Positions 44,160-56,349 are shown, numbered from the stretch's first letter. The stretch: DNA of 64,000 nt from Acheta domesticus (GCA_031308135.1 JAHLJT010002630.1:101730337-101794336); one strand, 5' to 3'. Numbers and translations: made by a program. The notes: generated from the letters alone by a model not told the origin.

Positions 44160-45000
44160 TTGTATTACTAAATCATTTTTTTTCCCGTTTGATATTCTAC
44201 TCCTCCACAAAGTCACGTAGTCCCTTACTTCACGCATTTTGCAAGGTAACCGACTACAATTCGTAAACCGCGGCTTCGACGCGGCGTGTAACTCTAGCGG
44301 CCGGAATGCGCAACACAGGCGGAGTTTACACGACGCGCCGACAGAGTCCGCCTGCATCGCCGCCGCGGTCTCCTCCAGCGTACAACCGGCGTGTAATCAA
44401 AGACAGCCACGTGCATGACATCAGAGCGGTAACCCTCGCTCGCAGTAGCGGCCTCTGGCGGACACGACTGCAACTGCCATGCTGGCTGTCACGCCTGTTC
44501 ACGCCCAGCGGTGAGTCACAACTTCACGAGACAGGAGAGAAACACAAGTAACAGAAAGCGGCCATGCGTAAATTACGAAACGCAAATTTGGAGTATTTTC
44601 AATACACTCTCTCCCCTTTGTAGCACGCCTGAAACACACGCTGGAACATCTAAAAAAATTCGTAACTCTTAGGAGCCCCCCCCCCAATTACAATGGTAAT
44701 AACTAGCGTACCCGTGCGAGAACTCTCGCATGCTATATCCCATCCTCTTGTATATTTTTCCATTTCCATATTAAGCCTGTAATATATTTTTTTTCTTTAA
44801 GAGCCTTTTATCCTTCGTCACGTGTTCTGCAGGTCACCTTGTAATTGATAACAATATAATACACTCTTGTCGAAACAAACTATTATTATTTAACTTTATT
44901 ATCGAGCAAAGACGTATACCCGTGTAATTCAATCAGATAGAATATCACGTAATTAATAATTTCACATACAGTTGTAGATTCTACAGGCTCTGAACAGGGG
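44160..45000. other. Stretch without a firmly supported gene
   Basis: 44280-44520 is GC-rich with an ORF ending at a donor-like CAGCG/GTGAGT on plus, but with no codon bias or motif. The remainder is AT-rich. Confidence 0.3.
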
Positions 45001-45345
45001 GGGTGGAACTGAGAAGCGTCGAACTGCAAAAAATGTAATAGAATGATAAAACGGTACATTACTCATCCTACAGATTATGGTGTGAGGAACGTTCTTTGAG
45101 AATTTCAATATTTTAGTTTTTAAGGCCCTAGAGCGCTTCGTTTAGGAGTTGTATATAAAAAATTCTGACGTGCGTCGCGGATTGCATTTTACAAGAATAT
45201 TTATCTGCGCTTTTTAAACAAATCCTTCATAATTTAAAAGTCAAAGTGCAATTCATCACCTCTCCGTGATGTTCTCTTTCTTTAAAGACCTCATTTATAA
45301 GGATTGGTTGCGTGTGAGAGCCGCAAAGCGAAGGTATACTACTTA
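45000..45345 (-). repeat. Dispersed repeat U, copy 2 (Helitron-type?)
   Basis: The reverse of 36225-36375. On plus it ends GTGTGAGAGCCGCAAAGCGA then AGGTATACTA, close to the GCGAAGCGAGGTAC text found at ends of some insect Helitrons. Confidence 0.45.
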
Positions 45346-45808
45346 AATAATATAGATGATAAACAGTCAAAATAATTGTTGTTTTTATTATTTTATTTTT
45401 GTCGTATATTAAAATGTATGATAATTCAAGTCAGGATTATTTAACGTTACTGACTGCACCTAACAATAGGATTGGGACCAATTTTTTGAGTGAAGGAAAG
45501 ACGCAAAAGGAAACAAATTTCTGACTAGTCGTGTACACGCTGTCGTGGAGGACGAAATGGATTCAAGTGTACTGCGTCCATATAACTGGATTCTAGAAAG
45601 TACTGTAAAGGGGCGGATCCCGCCGATCATTTGTGTGTGTGTGTGGGGGGGGGCATCGTAGATTTCTGTTAAATAATGAACATATTTGTATACTCACTTT
45701 GGTCGCGGAAGCCTAAGCTCTGAATAAACATATTTGTTATTATATTGTATATTATTTATCTTTCCTTTTGTTATTATTTATTGTATATTATTATTACTAT
45801 TATTTTTG

Positions 45809-46408
45809 TCCCTTTAAGTTGCTTTCTTTACTTTTCACCGTTTTAGTACAAGACTATTATAAAAAGTTCTATTTCTATTGAATTTTTAATACTTATTCAT
45901 TAAATTTAAACATTTTGTATTCTCCTTCATTCATCTTTTTTTCCATAGGCTTTTGACGGTTTGTTAGGTATGCAATAAAAATACCAAAACTTTAATTTCA
46001 CTGTCATAAGTATCTACAATCTTCTTCATTACTCCTTACATAAAAAGAATTTTATTTGGTATATATTATGAGAAACTACTTGAGATAAAATAAACGATTT
46101 ATATGAATGTTACTGTACATCGGAAGAATTAGTTACAAAATTTTGAATCGTTTTGCAGAGAAAAGTATACTTTTATTTATTCCAATATGAGGTGCAGACA
46201 TGTCTAAATACAGTTAAAATATTAATTGGGAAGATTCTAGATTTGCAACGAAATAAATCGCGATTTATTTCACAATAGTTCGGCACGGCAACATTTTAAT
46301 CTGGATTTGAGTATCCTTTTATCTCCGTCACTGACGTTTCGGTTGTAAACACAGACGGTGGCGCGCTCCTATAAACATAATTCTCAAGTCGATTGAGCTA
46401 TACCAGTT
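45809..46408 (+). repeat. Dispersed repeat T, copy 2
   Basis: Direct-orientation match to 32669-33251, ending at the same GAGCTATACCAG. Confidence 0.75.
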
Positions 46409-46696
46409 GAATCGCGCCCGGAAACGCTAAAAAAATCATTCAATCAATCAATCCACACATTCGGCGAGTAAGGTGTGTCTCGGACTACAGAGTGGGAGAG
46501 TAAATACTGCGTAGTGTTCAGACGATAAATGGCGCGGTATCAATGATTGACATTGCCGTTTCGTATCCAGAGGGACGCATTTGTTGCTCAAGGTGCACAG
46601 GTGAGATAGCGACGCGTTCATCACCAGAGATGACGACAGCCAAGGAGGGACTCGCGACGTCCACTCGAGGGCTGGCACTCGAGACGGCACTGGATA

Positions 46697-48595
46697 GGAA
46701 GGCGCGCGGCCTGCCACTCCATTGGGCGTTGTGTGTCGCAAACTCCTCATATCTCTCTCAATTAGCGAAGCGAGGGCTACAAGAAAACGAGCGCGGATAA
46801 ACAGTTGGAAGGCGCGCGGCCTGCCACTCCATTGGGCGTTGTGTGTCGCAAACTCCTCAAATCTCTCTCAATTAGCGAAGCGAGGGCTTCAAGAAAACGA
46901 GCGCGGATAACAGTTGGAAGGCGCGCGGCCTGCCACTCCATTGGGCGTTGTGTGTCGCAAACTCCTCAAATCTCTCTCAATTAGCGAAGCGAGGGCTTCA
47001 AGAAAACGAGCGCGGATAACAGTTGGAAGGCGCGCGGCCTGCCACTCCATTGGGCGTTGTGTGTCGCAAACTCCTCAAATATCTCTCAATTAGCGAAGCG
47101 AGGGCTTCAAGAAAACGAGCGCGGATAACAGTTGGAAGGCGCGACGGCCTGCCACTCCATTGGGCGTTGTGTGTCGCAAACTCCTCAAATCTCTCTCAAT
47201 TAGCGAAGCGAGGGCTTCAAGAAAACGAGCGCGGATAACAGTTGGAAGGCGCGCGGCCTGCCACTCCATTGGGCGTTGTGTGTCGCAAACTCCTCAAATA
47301 TCTCTCAATTAGCGAAGCGAGGGCTTCAAGAAAACGAGCGCGGATAACAGTTGGAAGGCGGGCGGCCTGCCACTCCATTGGGCGTTGTGTGTCGCAAACT
47401 CCTCAAATCTCTCTCAATTAGCGAAGCGAGGGCTTCAAGAAAACGTGCGCGGATAACAGTGGAAGGCGCGCGGCCTGCCACTCCATTGGGCGTTGTGTGT
47501 CGCAAACTCCTCAAATCTCTCTCAATTAGCGAAGCGAGGGCTTCAAGAAAACGAGCGCGGATAACAGTGGAAGGCGCGCGGCCTGCCACTCCATTGGGCG
47601 TTGTGTGTCGCAAACTCCTCATATCTCTCTCAATTATCGAAGCGAGGGTTTTCAAGAAAACGAGCGCGGATAACAGTGGAAGGCGCGCGGCCTGCCACTC
47701 CATTGGGCGTTTTGTGTCGCAAACTCCTCATATCTCTCTCAATTAGCGAAGCGAGGGTTTTCAAGAAAAACGAGCGCGGATAACAGTGGTAGGCGCGCGG
47801 CCAGCCACTCCATTGGGCGTTGTGTGTCGCAAACTCCTCATATGTCTCTCAATTAGCGAAGCGAGGGTTTTCAAGAAAACGAGCGCGGATAACAGTGGTA
47901 GGCGCGCGGCTTGCCACTCCATTGGGCGTTGTGTGTCGCAAACCCCTCATGTCTCTCTCAATTAGCGAAGCGAGGGCTTCAAGAAAACGTGCGCGGATAA
48001 CAGTTGGATGGCGCGCGGCCTGCCACTCCATTGGGCGTTGTGTGTCGCAAACGCCTCATGTCTCTCTCAATTAGCGAAGCGAGGGCTTCAAGAAAACGTG
48101 CGCGGATAACAGTTGGAAGGCGCGCGGCCTGCCACTCCATTGGGCGTTTTGTGTCGCAAAACTCCTCATATCTCTCTCAATTAGCGAAGCGAGGGTTTTC
48201 AAGAAAACGAGCGCGGATAACAGTTGGAAGGCGCGCGGCCTGCCACTCCATTGGGCGTTGTGTGTCACAAACTCCTCATATCTCTCTCAATTAGCGAAGC
48301 GAGGGTTTTTCAAGAAAACGAGCGCGGATAACAGTGGAAGGCGCGCGGCCTGCCACTCCATTGGGCGTTTTGTGTCGCAAACTCCTCATATCTCTCTCAA
48401 TTAGCGAAGCGAGGGCTTCAAGAAAACGTGCGCGGATAACAGTGGTAGGCGCGCGGCCTGCCACTCCATTGGGCGTTGTGTGTCGCAAACGCCTCATGTC
48501 TCTCTCAATTAGCGAAGCGAGGGCTTCAAGAAAACGTGCGCGGATAACAGTTGGAAGGCGCGCGGCCTGCCACTCCATTGGGCGTTGTGTGTCGC
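46697..48595 (+). repeat. CpG-rich 109-bp satellite, 17 full copies and a partial
   Basis: Units open GGAAGGCGCGCGGCCTGCCA and start at 46697, 46807, 46916, 47025, 47134, 47244, 47353, 47461, 47569, 47678, 47788, 47897, 48006, 48115, 48226, 48335, 48444 and 48553. Length is 108-111 bp. Variants GAGGGCTTC/GAGGGTTTTC and CTCAAAT/CTCATAT/CTCATGT alternate in patches. ORFs inside arise only where 108-bp units keep frame. Confidence 0.98.
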
Positions 48596-48599
48596 GCCA

Positions 48600-48840
48600 A
48601 CCGTGTCGGTCGCCAGTCCGCGCGGCGGAGTCGAGTGGGTGCGCGGAGGGTGTTCACGCGGGAGAGAATTTGCATGAAAAACGCGAGAGGGCGCGGCGGA
48701 ATTATGAAGCAGGGACCGGATGAAATCCATGACAGCGCGGGCGGGGCCTGAGGGAGGGGGGGATATCGCCCCAACGCCCACACGTGTCAGTCCCACTGGG
48801 TCACGCCCCCGCTCGCGCCACCGCCCCGCCCCGCCCTCGC
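48600..48840. other. CpG-rich unique sequence next to the satellite
   Basis: GC- and CpG-rich, ending the satellite domain. It could be a promoter-like CpG island, but no TATA, initiator or ORF with codon bias is convincing. Confidence 0.25.
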
Positions 48841-48844
48841 TCTG

Positions 48845-49550
48845 GCCTACTCTGCTCTCTTTCTCTCTCTCTGGCGCGTTCCGTCCGTGTCTTTCTTTCT
48901 TTCTTTCTCGTTCTCTTCTCATTTTCCCATCACTCTTTCCTTTTCTGTCTTTTGTTCCTGCTCTCTCTTCGTTTCTTCCTTTCTCTCTTTCGTTTTCTTC
49001 CTTTCTCTCTTTCGTTTTCTTCCTTTCTCTCTTTCGTTTTCTTCCTCTCTCTTTTTCCTTTTCTTCTTTTCTCTGCATCTTTTTTGTCTTTTTCTGTGAA
49101 TTTCACTCTACCTTTCGTGTTTCTTTTCTCCCTTTTTTCTGTCTTTTTCTCTTTGTTTTCTTATCTGTACCCTTCTCTCCCCCTCTTTCCTTTCTCTTCC
49201 TTTTTATCTCTTTCCTTGTCTCTTTTTATCTCTATCACTATTTCTCTCTCTTTCTCTTTGCCTCTTTTTGCTCCTCCTTCCCTTCCTATTTCCCTCTCTA
49301 TTACTCTATTTCCCTCTCTTTGTCTCTACTTCCTTCATTTTATCGCTCGTCCCCTCTCTTTATCTCTTTTTGTCTCTATTTCCTTCTCTATGTCTCTTTT
49401 TCACCTCTTTGTCTCTATTTTCCTCCATTTTCTTTCTTTCAATTTCCTCTTTTTTTCTTTGTCTCTGTTTCTTTCTCTCTTTATCCTTTCCCCCCTCACA
49501 TTCTCTCTTTCTTTCTCTATTCCTTTCTTTCTTCCCTTCAGTTTTCCCAT
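48845..49550 (+). repeat. Homopyrimidine tract
   Basis: About 700 bp of C and T on plus, with regular TTCTTCCTTTCTCTCTTTCG units at 48975-49045. The Ser/Phe/Leu ORFs are compositional. Confidence 0.9.
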
Positions 49551-49875
49551 GTCGCTGCAGCCTTATGTCGGGCTCTAACACAAGTCCGTGGAGTTTTCCG
49601 AGACAGTGGATGCGGGACCATGTGGGAGAGGAGACCAATTCATCGCGTACTTCGAAAGAAGCGATTTGGGCACAGAATGGGAAAGGGTTGATCGCGGGGT
49701 GTGGCTCGTCATTTGAAGGTAGGGCTTCTGCATCCTCTTGAAACTGAACGGCAGAAAACAAGGGACCGACTGACCAGTCGAAGCACCTGACCTCTGGTTG
49801 TTTTTTCTCAAATGTTCTTTAACGTCGCATCAGCATCTTGGTCATTAGCGACCATCATTAGGTTTTAACGTTAAG

Positions 49876-50004
49876 ATCCTTGATCCCACTGCTTGATACA
49901 GTCGCGATCAGGCGACTCCTAGCGGCACGACCGAGAACGACGCGGCGAAGTATCGTGAGAAATTCCATCGTGTAGACAAGCCCTCACGCGCCAAGAAATA
50001 AAAA
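49876..50004. mobile_element. Single arm of the 22695-type MITE
   Basis: GCGACTCCTAGCGGCACGAC then GAGAACGACGCG and GTGAGAAATTCCATCG match the right arm of 22695-22934, but no left arm is found. A truncated copy. Confidence 0.6.
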
Positions 50005-50009
50005 CCCAA

Positions 50010-51170
50010 GTGTAGGTGGAGCGAGTCTGTTTGACGAAATCCCAAAACGACTGAGGGTCATTTTTATCACTCAATTCAGGCAATGACACTACAAATGATA
50101 ACATACACTCATAACACGAGTAGCTCCCAAAAGATTGCACAGACGAAATGTGCAGAGTGATAAAGAAGATGAGGTCACGTTTTGCATCGACACCTCCATC
50201 TCCTTGCACTGCTCCATCTTGGTTACAAGTTTCGTCATAAGAAATTAATATTTTCGTTGTTTTAACACATATTTTTAACTTTTAAGAACACAGAAAAATA
50301 AATATTTTCCTGTTTTTTAAAACATAAAAATCCAAGCCCTAACGACAAATAAATATCAGGACAACGCCGGATCAACTAGTGTGTTATAAATATATAATGT
50401 TTATATCTTCCAATTATATTAATAATTAAATCATATTTTAAAATCTTCAACTTCAACAGAATAACTACTTAGAAGAATTTCAACGTTTCATCTAAAATTT
50501 TCCACTTAACTTTTCCCATGTTTTCCATTCTTCTTTTTCTCCAAAGAAGAAGTATATTTTCCCATTTTGGAGAGAAAATCTATAAATTGTACCAGACAAG
50601 TTTCTATGAATAGTTATTAGAGCACCCAAGTTCACCTCTACTGATGAAGATTTCCTAATGGAAATCCGAAAACTACTTGTAATTAATTTGTATCCAAACT
50701 CAACTATTACAAACATTTTTACTTCAATGATGCGCCGTGAGAATGCTTTGGAAATGTTGAAATTGCGATGCTAAATTTGACTCACAACAGAGAGAGATTT
50801 AGGAACAAGAGCGACTTCTGATGGAACTGGTGTTTGATAGAATCCGCGAAAAAAAAATGAAAAAGTAGAACAATTCCAATGTACAATAAAATTTGATAAC
50901 CGATTTCATTGCAACCGTTTTCCTTGTGGAACTTTATGAAAAATGTGTGTTGCGAACATTCATTGTTCCAATGTTGTTTTTTGTTCGTTTGTGGAGGTGT
51001 GAGCGTTGTGTGTATTCACGAGCCTACCCCTGGAGTAATGTCCTTTCACTGCCTCCTGCAAGCCCTTCCTCTGAGCCTTGGTTCTCTGCCTCGCCTGCCT
51101 CTCCCTGCCGCTACCCCGTCCACTCGCCGCGCCGCGCCGCGCTCTGATCCTCGCTTGTTCGCGAACAGTT
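50010..51170. other. Mostly AT-rich stretch without a supported gene
   Basis: No motif-bearing ORF. A hammerhead-like core is listed at 50641. Confidence 0.35.
50641..50673 (+). ncRNA. Hammerhead-ribozyme-like core, best example
   Basis: CTGATGA (50641-50647), one base, then a perfect 7-bp stem GATTTCC/GGAAATC with loop TAAT, one base, then GAAAAC (50668-50673). Box, stem II and GAAA are all present. Stems I and III and the cleavage triplet were not established. Confidence 0.45.
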
Positions 51171-51179
51171 GAGCTTCGA

Positions 51180-52165
51180 TTGTTCCAACGCCGGCGCGGG
51201 CGCGGGCGCGGGCGCGGGAGGGTGGCGGGGAGGGAGGGCACTTGGCAGGGATGAATAGGAAGCGGGAAGGGGTCGGGGACGAGGCGGGGCGAGGACGGGC
51301 CAGGTCGTGATAGGGCGGGGCGGAACAGAGCCGAACGGGGCTGGATGGGGCTGGACGGAACGGGACGGGGATGGGGTGGCAGCGGGGCGTGGACGGGGTG
51401 GGAGGCGAGAGTGGATGGGCAGGGCGGGGGAAAATCGGGGGGGGAGGCGGGGGTGAGTCTGGGGCGAGGCGGGGGTGAGTCTGGGGCGAGGCGGGGGTGA
51501 GTCTGGGGCGAGGCGGGGGTGAGTCTGGGGAGAGGCGGGGCAGGGGCGGGGGTGGAGGCGGTTGCGGATCGGGGCGGGGGGGGAGTCGGGAGCGGGGCGG
51601 GGGCGGGGCTGGTCGGTGTTGAGTCGGGGTCGGATTGGGTCGGGATCGGGTCGCGAGCGGGTCGGGGGCGGGTCGGGGGCGGGTCGGGAGTGGGTCGGGG
51701 GGGTGGGGGGCGGGTCGGGAGCGGGTCGGGAGCGGGTCGGGGGCGGTTCGGGGGCGGTTCGGGGACGGTTCGGGGGCGGGTCGGGGGCGGGTCGGGGGCG
51801 GGTGGGGGGCGGGTCAGAGGCGGGTCGGGAGCGGGTCGGGTCGTGGCGGGTCGGGAGCGGGTCGGGAGCGGGTCGGGAGCGGGTCGGGAGCGGGTCGGGA
51901 GCGGGTCGGGGGCGTGACGGTGGCATGTCGGGGGCGGGGTGGGCCGGGACGCGTCGTGAGCGGGTTGGGGACGGTTGGGGTACAGGGCGGGCAAGATGCG
52001 TGGCCGGGAGGTTCGGAGCGAGGCGGGGTGGGGCGAGACCTTGGCGAAGTCGAGACGAGAACTGCGGGTGGGGCGGGGGACACAAGAGGTTGCGAAGCGG
52101 CAGCAAACCGCTGCGAGGTGCGTTATTGTGCTGCCCCGGGAGGGGTGGGGTGGGGGTGGAGCCTG
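51180..52165 (+). repeat. G-rich minisatellite (GGGTCGGGAGCGGGTC)
   Basis: Several sub-arrays: GGCGCGGGCGCG at 51195, GGGTGAGTCTGGGGCGAGGC (21 bp) at 51440-51540, and GGGTCGGGAGCGGGTCGGGA at 51620-51920. All very GC-rich. Long Pro/Arg/Thr ORFs on minus are artefacts. Confidence 0.9.
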
Positions 52166-52319
52166 GGGTGTCCCTCGTGCAAACACGATCCTCGCCGCCA
52201 GGCAGAGCTTTCGCTCACAGGCTCCCTATTCACTGCGGCGGTCCACGTTATAGGTACGTCTGAACTACGCAGAATTGCGCAAAGCTTTGGACTCGGGGAA
52301 TATTTTTTTGCTTGAGAGG

Positions 52320-52690
52320 AAATCTACAGCACACTCGTACACACGGTAAAAAATCGTTACACATTTTCGAAATATTTAATTGTTAAAATTGATTCTTCGG
52401 TATTTTATATATAATTAAAACTATTACTGACTAGTTAAATTGTATTTTTTAGTTCTGAAAAGGTCTTTCTTGAATAGATGATACGTAAGCATGTGATTAA
52501 TACACACAACAACAAAAGCTGTATTAAGTGTCACTGAAAAGGAAACTCACGACACCGTGTCTTTTTACGATAAAACATGAATAATTTCGGGTCTGGACCT
52601 CAAAGAACATAAATACAAATTTTTATTACGATTACACAGGCACACGAAATAAAAAAAAAGTTGTCAGACCCAAACCCCTGACATGTTTCG
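52320..52690. other. AT-rich stretch without a supported gene
   Basis: Nothing recognised. Confidence 0.35.
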
Positions 52691-52696
52691 CTATAT

Positions 52697-52980
52697 ATGT
52701 CGACGTGCTGACTCCGAATCTGAAGCCAGTATGTCGACGTGCTGACTCCGAATCTGAAGCCAGTATGTCGACATGCTGACTCCGAATCTGAAGCCAGTAT
52801 GTCGACGTGCTGACTCAGAATCTGAAGCCAGAATTGCGTCATCACCCTACAGTTTTTTTAAATCGTGAAAACCCACCGTGGCATTACATTTGTTGTTTTC
52901 GGGGATTGTTGTCAAACCCAACGACTTAACGACCGTTTCTCTGTGCAGGTCAATGCGCTGAATCCGAAGCCAGAATTGAG
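52697..52980 (+). repeat. 34-bp tandem repeat, four copies plus a stray
   Basis: Four units of ATGTCGACGTGCTGACTCCG (34 bp, continuing AATCTGAAGCCAGT) at 52697-52832. A diverged relative, CAATGCGCTGAATCCGAAGC, sits at 52952, in a second half that parallels the first (CCCAAACCCC/CCCAACGACTT before it), so a larger unit of about 250 bp was also duplicated. Confidence 0.85.
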
Positions 52981-53079
52981 CCACACTCGAGTAATTTTTG
53001 AAATTGCGAAAAAGCACTGTAATGTTGTAAATTCATATTTCACCATTGAAACAAATTTTAATCGCTGTTATAAATAACA

Positions 53080-54470
53080 GCGATTAAAACGCAACACACT
53101 TCCTATTCACTTGTTCTCACCACCACCGTCATCTCGTTGTGAAGAGAATTGCATTTTATTTATTCAAATGCGAAGAGAAATGAATATAATAAATGTGAGA
53201 GAACTCAGAATGATGTCTTAGAGAAATCTGCTTTGTTAACAAGACTATATACCCTACTTATTATTTTACCTACTTGTTTATTGTTCTAGAAAGTGCAGCG
53301 TGGATTAAGGAATGCTTACTCCTTTTAAACATTTTTCTACGTTATTTTCAGAATATTTATTAAAAATAAATAATTTTAGTTGCAGAAAATAATAATTATG
53401 GAAGAAAGTAACAGAACTTGGAATGATACATCGCAATTGGGGTTAAATAAGGCCATTTTTATTACATACAACTTCAGACAATATTGCATTAATTAATGTT
53501 CATGCAATATCTTTTTAAGTGAGGCAGTTTCTTTTGAAGGCACCAACAGCCTGTTGTAAAGAGTGCTCGTGTTTATTGGGCATAAAGGGACCCTTGGAAG
53601 GAGTTAACGCAAATAAAGCAAGTTCATTTGCCTCTGGTAATTTGAAGTAAATTACCCGAAAAGCCTTCATAATTACTCAGGGAGCCTCTCCAGGATAAAT
53701 TTAATCTTGAAGAACACCATATTTTTCCAATTGACATACAAAGCCTCTGTGATGTTTCCTTTAGGAGACAATTAATGTACACGTACATGATTTTAGTAAA
53801 ATCTTATTTTATACACTCAGCGATCTACAGATGGTTGTGTATAGCCTCAAGAAAAATAAATGGCAAATGAGTCAGGAGTTCGCTCATTGAAGTAAAGAAA
53901 TAGCTTCCCGTTATCCAGTCATCCAGTGGCAATCATATTAATAAAAATGACTAGGAAAGCATAATTGATAACACACAAATGTGCCTTCTTTTTCATTCTT
54001 CTTTTAAAAATTATCTAAGAATCTTTTACGAAACATACCGATAACGAACATGTAAAAACGGCTTTCGTTGACTATACCACTCATGTTATGAGTATGCAAT
54101 GGTATTCAGAATTGATTCAGAGTTCAGCCAATCTCTGCTGTCTATCAGAAAGAAATTATCAAATGAACACGTCACTATAATTCACGATATGTGCGCCTGT
54201 TTTTTTATATTAATTAATGAAATACTGCATTATTATGTGAAACGAACACGCTAGTATTTAAAGTAATTGAAATATTACGTTGAAACGTAAAGAATAGAAA
54301 TAGAAAACTAGTAGCTAGCAGAAGCAACAATGCTACTGAACAAAACCATAAAAAATATGGTTTTCCAAAACGTTGGACGCACATTGGTGAAGAATAACAA
54401 ATAAACTACCTTCGTATAACACTACAACAAATTCTATACTTTAGCAACAATTGTATATTATGCAACCTGT
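53080..54470. other. AT-rich, repeat-free stretch
   Basis: No ORF, simple repeat or second copy in the window. 53440-53950 is complex and contains TTAATTAATG-type sites; see findings. Confidence 0.35.
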
Positions 54471-54474
54471 TATA

Positions 54475-54895
54475 ACGTTAAGCTTTACTGCACGAGTACA
54501 TGTTATGAAAACCAGCGACGGACGTTACCAGCGGGTTTTTAAAAAATTTTTACGAATGCAATAAAGCAACATTATAATACAGTTGCATACGTTAATTGTT
54601 GTAAAACAGTATTAACAATTTACAGTAGAATCGAAGTTAAATTCTGGAAAAAACATTATTGTGACGTCACGAGTATTTGACACTTTTTGAAGATTTGAGA
54701 AAACGAGGTCGGCTGTCGGGTTTACCACTTCTACCCCATGAGTCTCTCATTGCGATGAGCTGAATGTGTGATGATGCAATTATTCATGTCACAAAAGTCA
54801 AATACGTTATAATCATTGCCATAAGACGTCATTTTATGAATGATTTATTGTAAATAAAAACGTAGTATCTAAAGCTGGAATACAAAAACGTATAT
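54475..54895 (+). repeat. Dispersed repeat V, copy 2
   Basis: Counterpart of 43745-44150, diverged by perhaps a quarter of positions. Confidence 0.75.
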
Positions 54896-54920
54896 ACAAA
54901 TACTAAAATAACATAGTATG

Positions 54921-55530
54921 AGAGTCGGTCAGAAAGTAATGCTCCACATTTGTTCATTCAACCAATAACAATGGTAGACAGTTATAGTTGTTAACCCTTC
55001 AAAGTTTCATATATCTAGCGTTAGTGTATGAAGTTTCAAGTCTCTCCTACAGATGGCAGTTCCTTAACGAACAGTTAAGATGGCGGCTGTAGACGACGTT
55101 CGTTACAAAGAGCGAGCAGTGATTGAGTTGCTCGTTGCGAAGAAGGAAACTTGTTTACATCCACAAACGCTTGTGTGAAGTGTACGACACCTCTGCTGTC
55201 GACAGAGGTACCATTGGACGTTTGGAGGAACGATTTAGAGCTTCGGAGAGTAAATAATGTGATCTCCATGATAAGGCATTCCGCAGGAACGTCGAAGCCT
55301 GTCATGCTGGTCACTGTCTTTTGGGGCACTGTTGGTGTCCATCAATTCAAATTATTACATCAACAGACTATTTTTATCTAACATCAATAGCCTAAAGAAG
55401 TCTTTCCCGCGAGTTCGATTCCAGAACAATTATGGACAAAGTTTGCTCTTGCACGATAACGCACGCTTACATCCAAGTGTCTCTTACATCCGTATTTATT
55501 CTCAAAATACGCACACTAAATACCACTCTG
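54921..55530 (+). pseudogene. Mariner-like element, internally deleted
   Basis: A TIR-like AGTCGGTCAGAAAGTAATGC start, then an ATG at 55080: MAAVDDVRYKERAVIELLVA, a frame shift near 55155, then IHKRLCEVYDTSAVDRGTIG and RLEERFRASES, the mariner N-terminal helix-turn-helix region. The middle is deleted; SKPVMLVTVFWGTVGV and LLLHDNARLHPSV follow in other frames. HDNAR (Asp codon 55455-55457) is the second catalytic aspartate box of mariner transposases. The rest of the C-terminus is absent. Inactive. Different lineage from the 5862 copy by leader sequence. Confidence 0.8.
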
Positions 55531-55859
55531 CGTTGGGAATCTTTGATAAATCCACTTGTCGTGTCAAGTGTTTATCGAAACCTTCCAATGCTCTCATGTA
55601 TTTTGATAAAGGTAAACTTATGTTTTAAGATAAACCTCAGTTGTAACATCACACACTTCGGCCGGGTCGGTTTTCGTCTTAACCCGTGACTCTAGAGGAA
55701 CAGCGGTCATTACTGGCAAATTTATTGTTTCATGAAATACGTAAGAGATATAATACGGTTGTGTATTCTAAAAAGTGAATACTGCCAGTATTACTCGGGT
55801 ATTGATTCTGAGTAGGAGTCGGTATAATTTACCTTCTCACGCTGTAAAATACGATGAGT

Positions 55860-56345
55860 CTCAGGATGAGTCTCAGGATGAGAGACAGAGGAGAGAGCGA
55901 GAGAGAGAAGAGAGAGGAGAGGAGAGAGAGGAGAGGAGAGAGAGGAGAGGAGAGAGAGGAGAGGAGAGAGAGGAGAGGAGAGAGAAGAGAGGAGAGAGAG
56001 GAGAGGAGAGAGAGGAGAGGAGAGAGAGGAGAGGAGAGAGAGGAGAGGAGAGAGAGGGGAGAGGAGAGGAGAGGAGAGAGAGAAGGGCGGGGAGGGGCAT
56101 AGTGTAAGTTAGGATTAGGGTGAGAGAAGGATGCATGGAGGAGGGATAGAGTGAGAGAGGGTTCGGGTGACAGATGGATGGAAGAGAGAGGAATGAGTGT
56201 GATATCATGAGGCTTTGAGAGAGATGCAATTAAAGAGAAAGAGAGACAAAGGGAGAGGGAGAGAGAGAGCAGGATGTCAGAGCGAGAAGCGAGGTGAAAG
56301 GAGAAGTGGCTGCGAAAGCGAGGAGAGAGGGCGGCCAGGAGGAAG
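55860..56345 (+). repeat. Homopurine tract (GAGAGGAGA)
   Basis: Regular GAGAGGAGAGA units at 55910-56080, looser to 56345. Confidence 0.9.
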
Positions 56346-56349
56346 GGTG

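Noticed and set aside
44290..44515. GC-rich ORF ending at a GTGAGT donor on plus
   Set aside because: No acceptor or start support, no third-position bias and no recognisable motif; kept only as a note.
46697..48595. ORFs of 60-131 codons on both strands of the 109-bp satellite (repeating EGARPATPLGVVCRK and MEWQAARLP strings)
   Set aside because: They persist only where units are 108 bp long and break elsewhere; both strands are open in several frames, as expected from repeat composition.
48720..49691. 323-codon Phe/Ser/Leu ORF with apparent membrane segments
   Set aside because: Translation of a homopyrimidine tract; hydrophobicity is compositional.
50960..52186. 408-codon Pro/Arg/Thr ORF on the minus strand
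   Set aside because: Produced by a G-rich minisatellite; no non-repeat domain, splice signal or codon bias.
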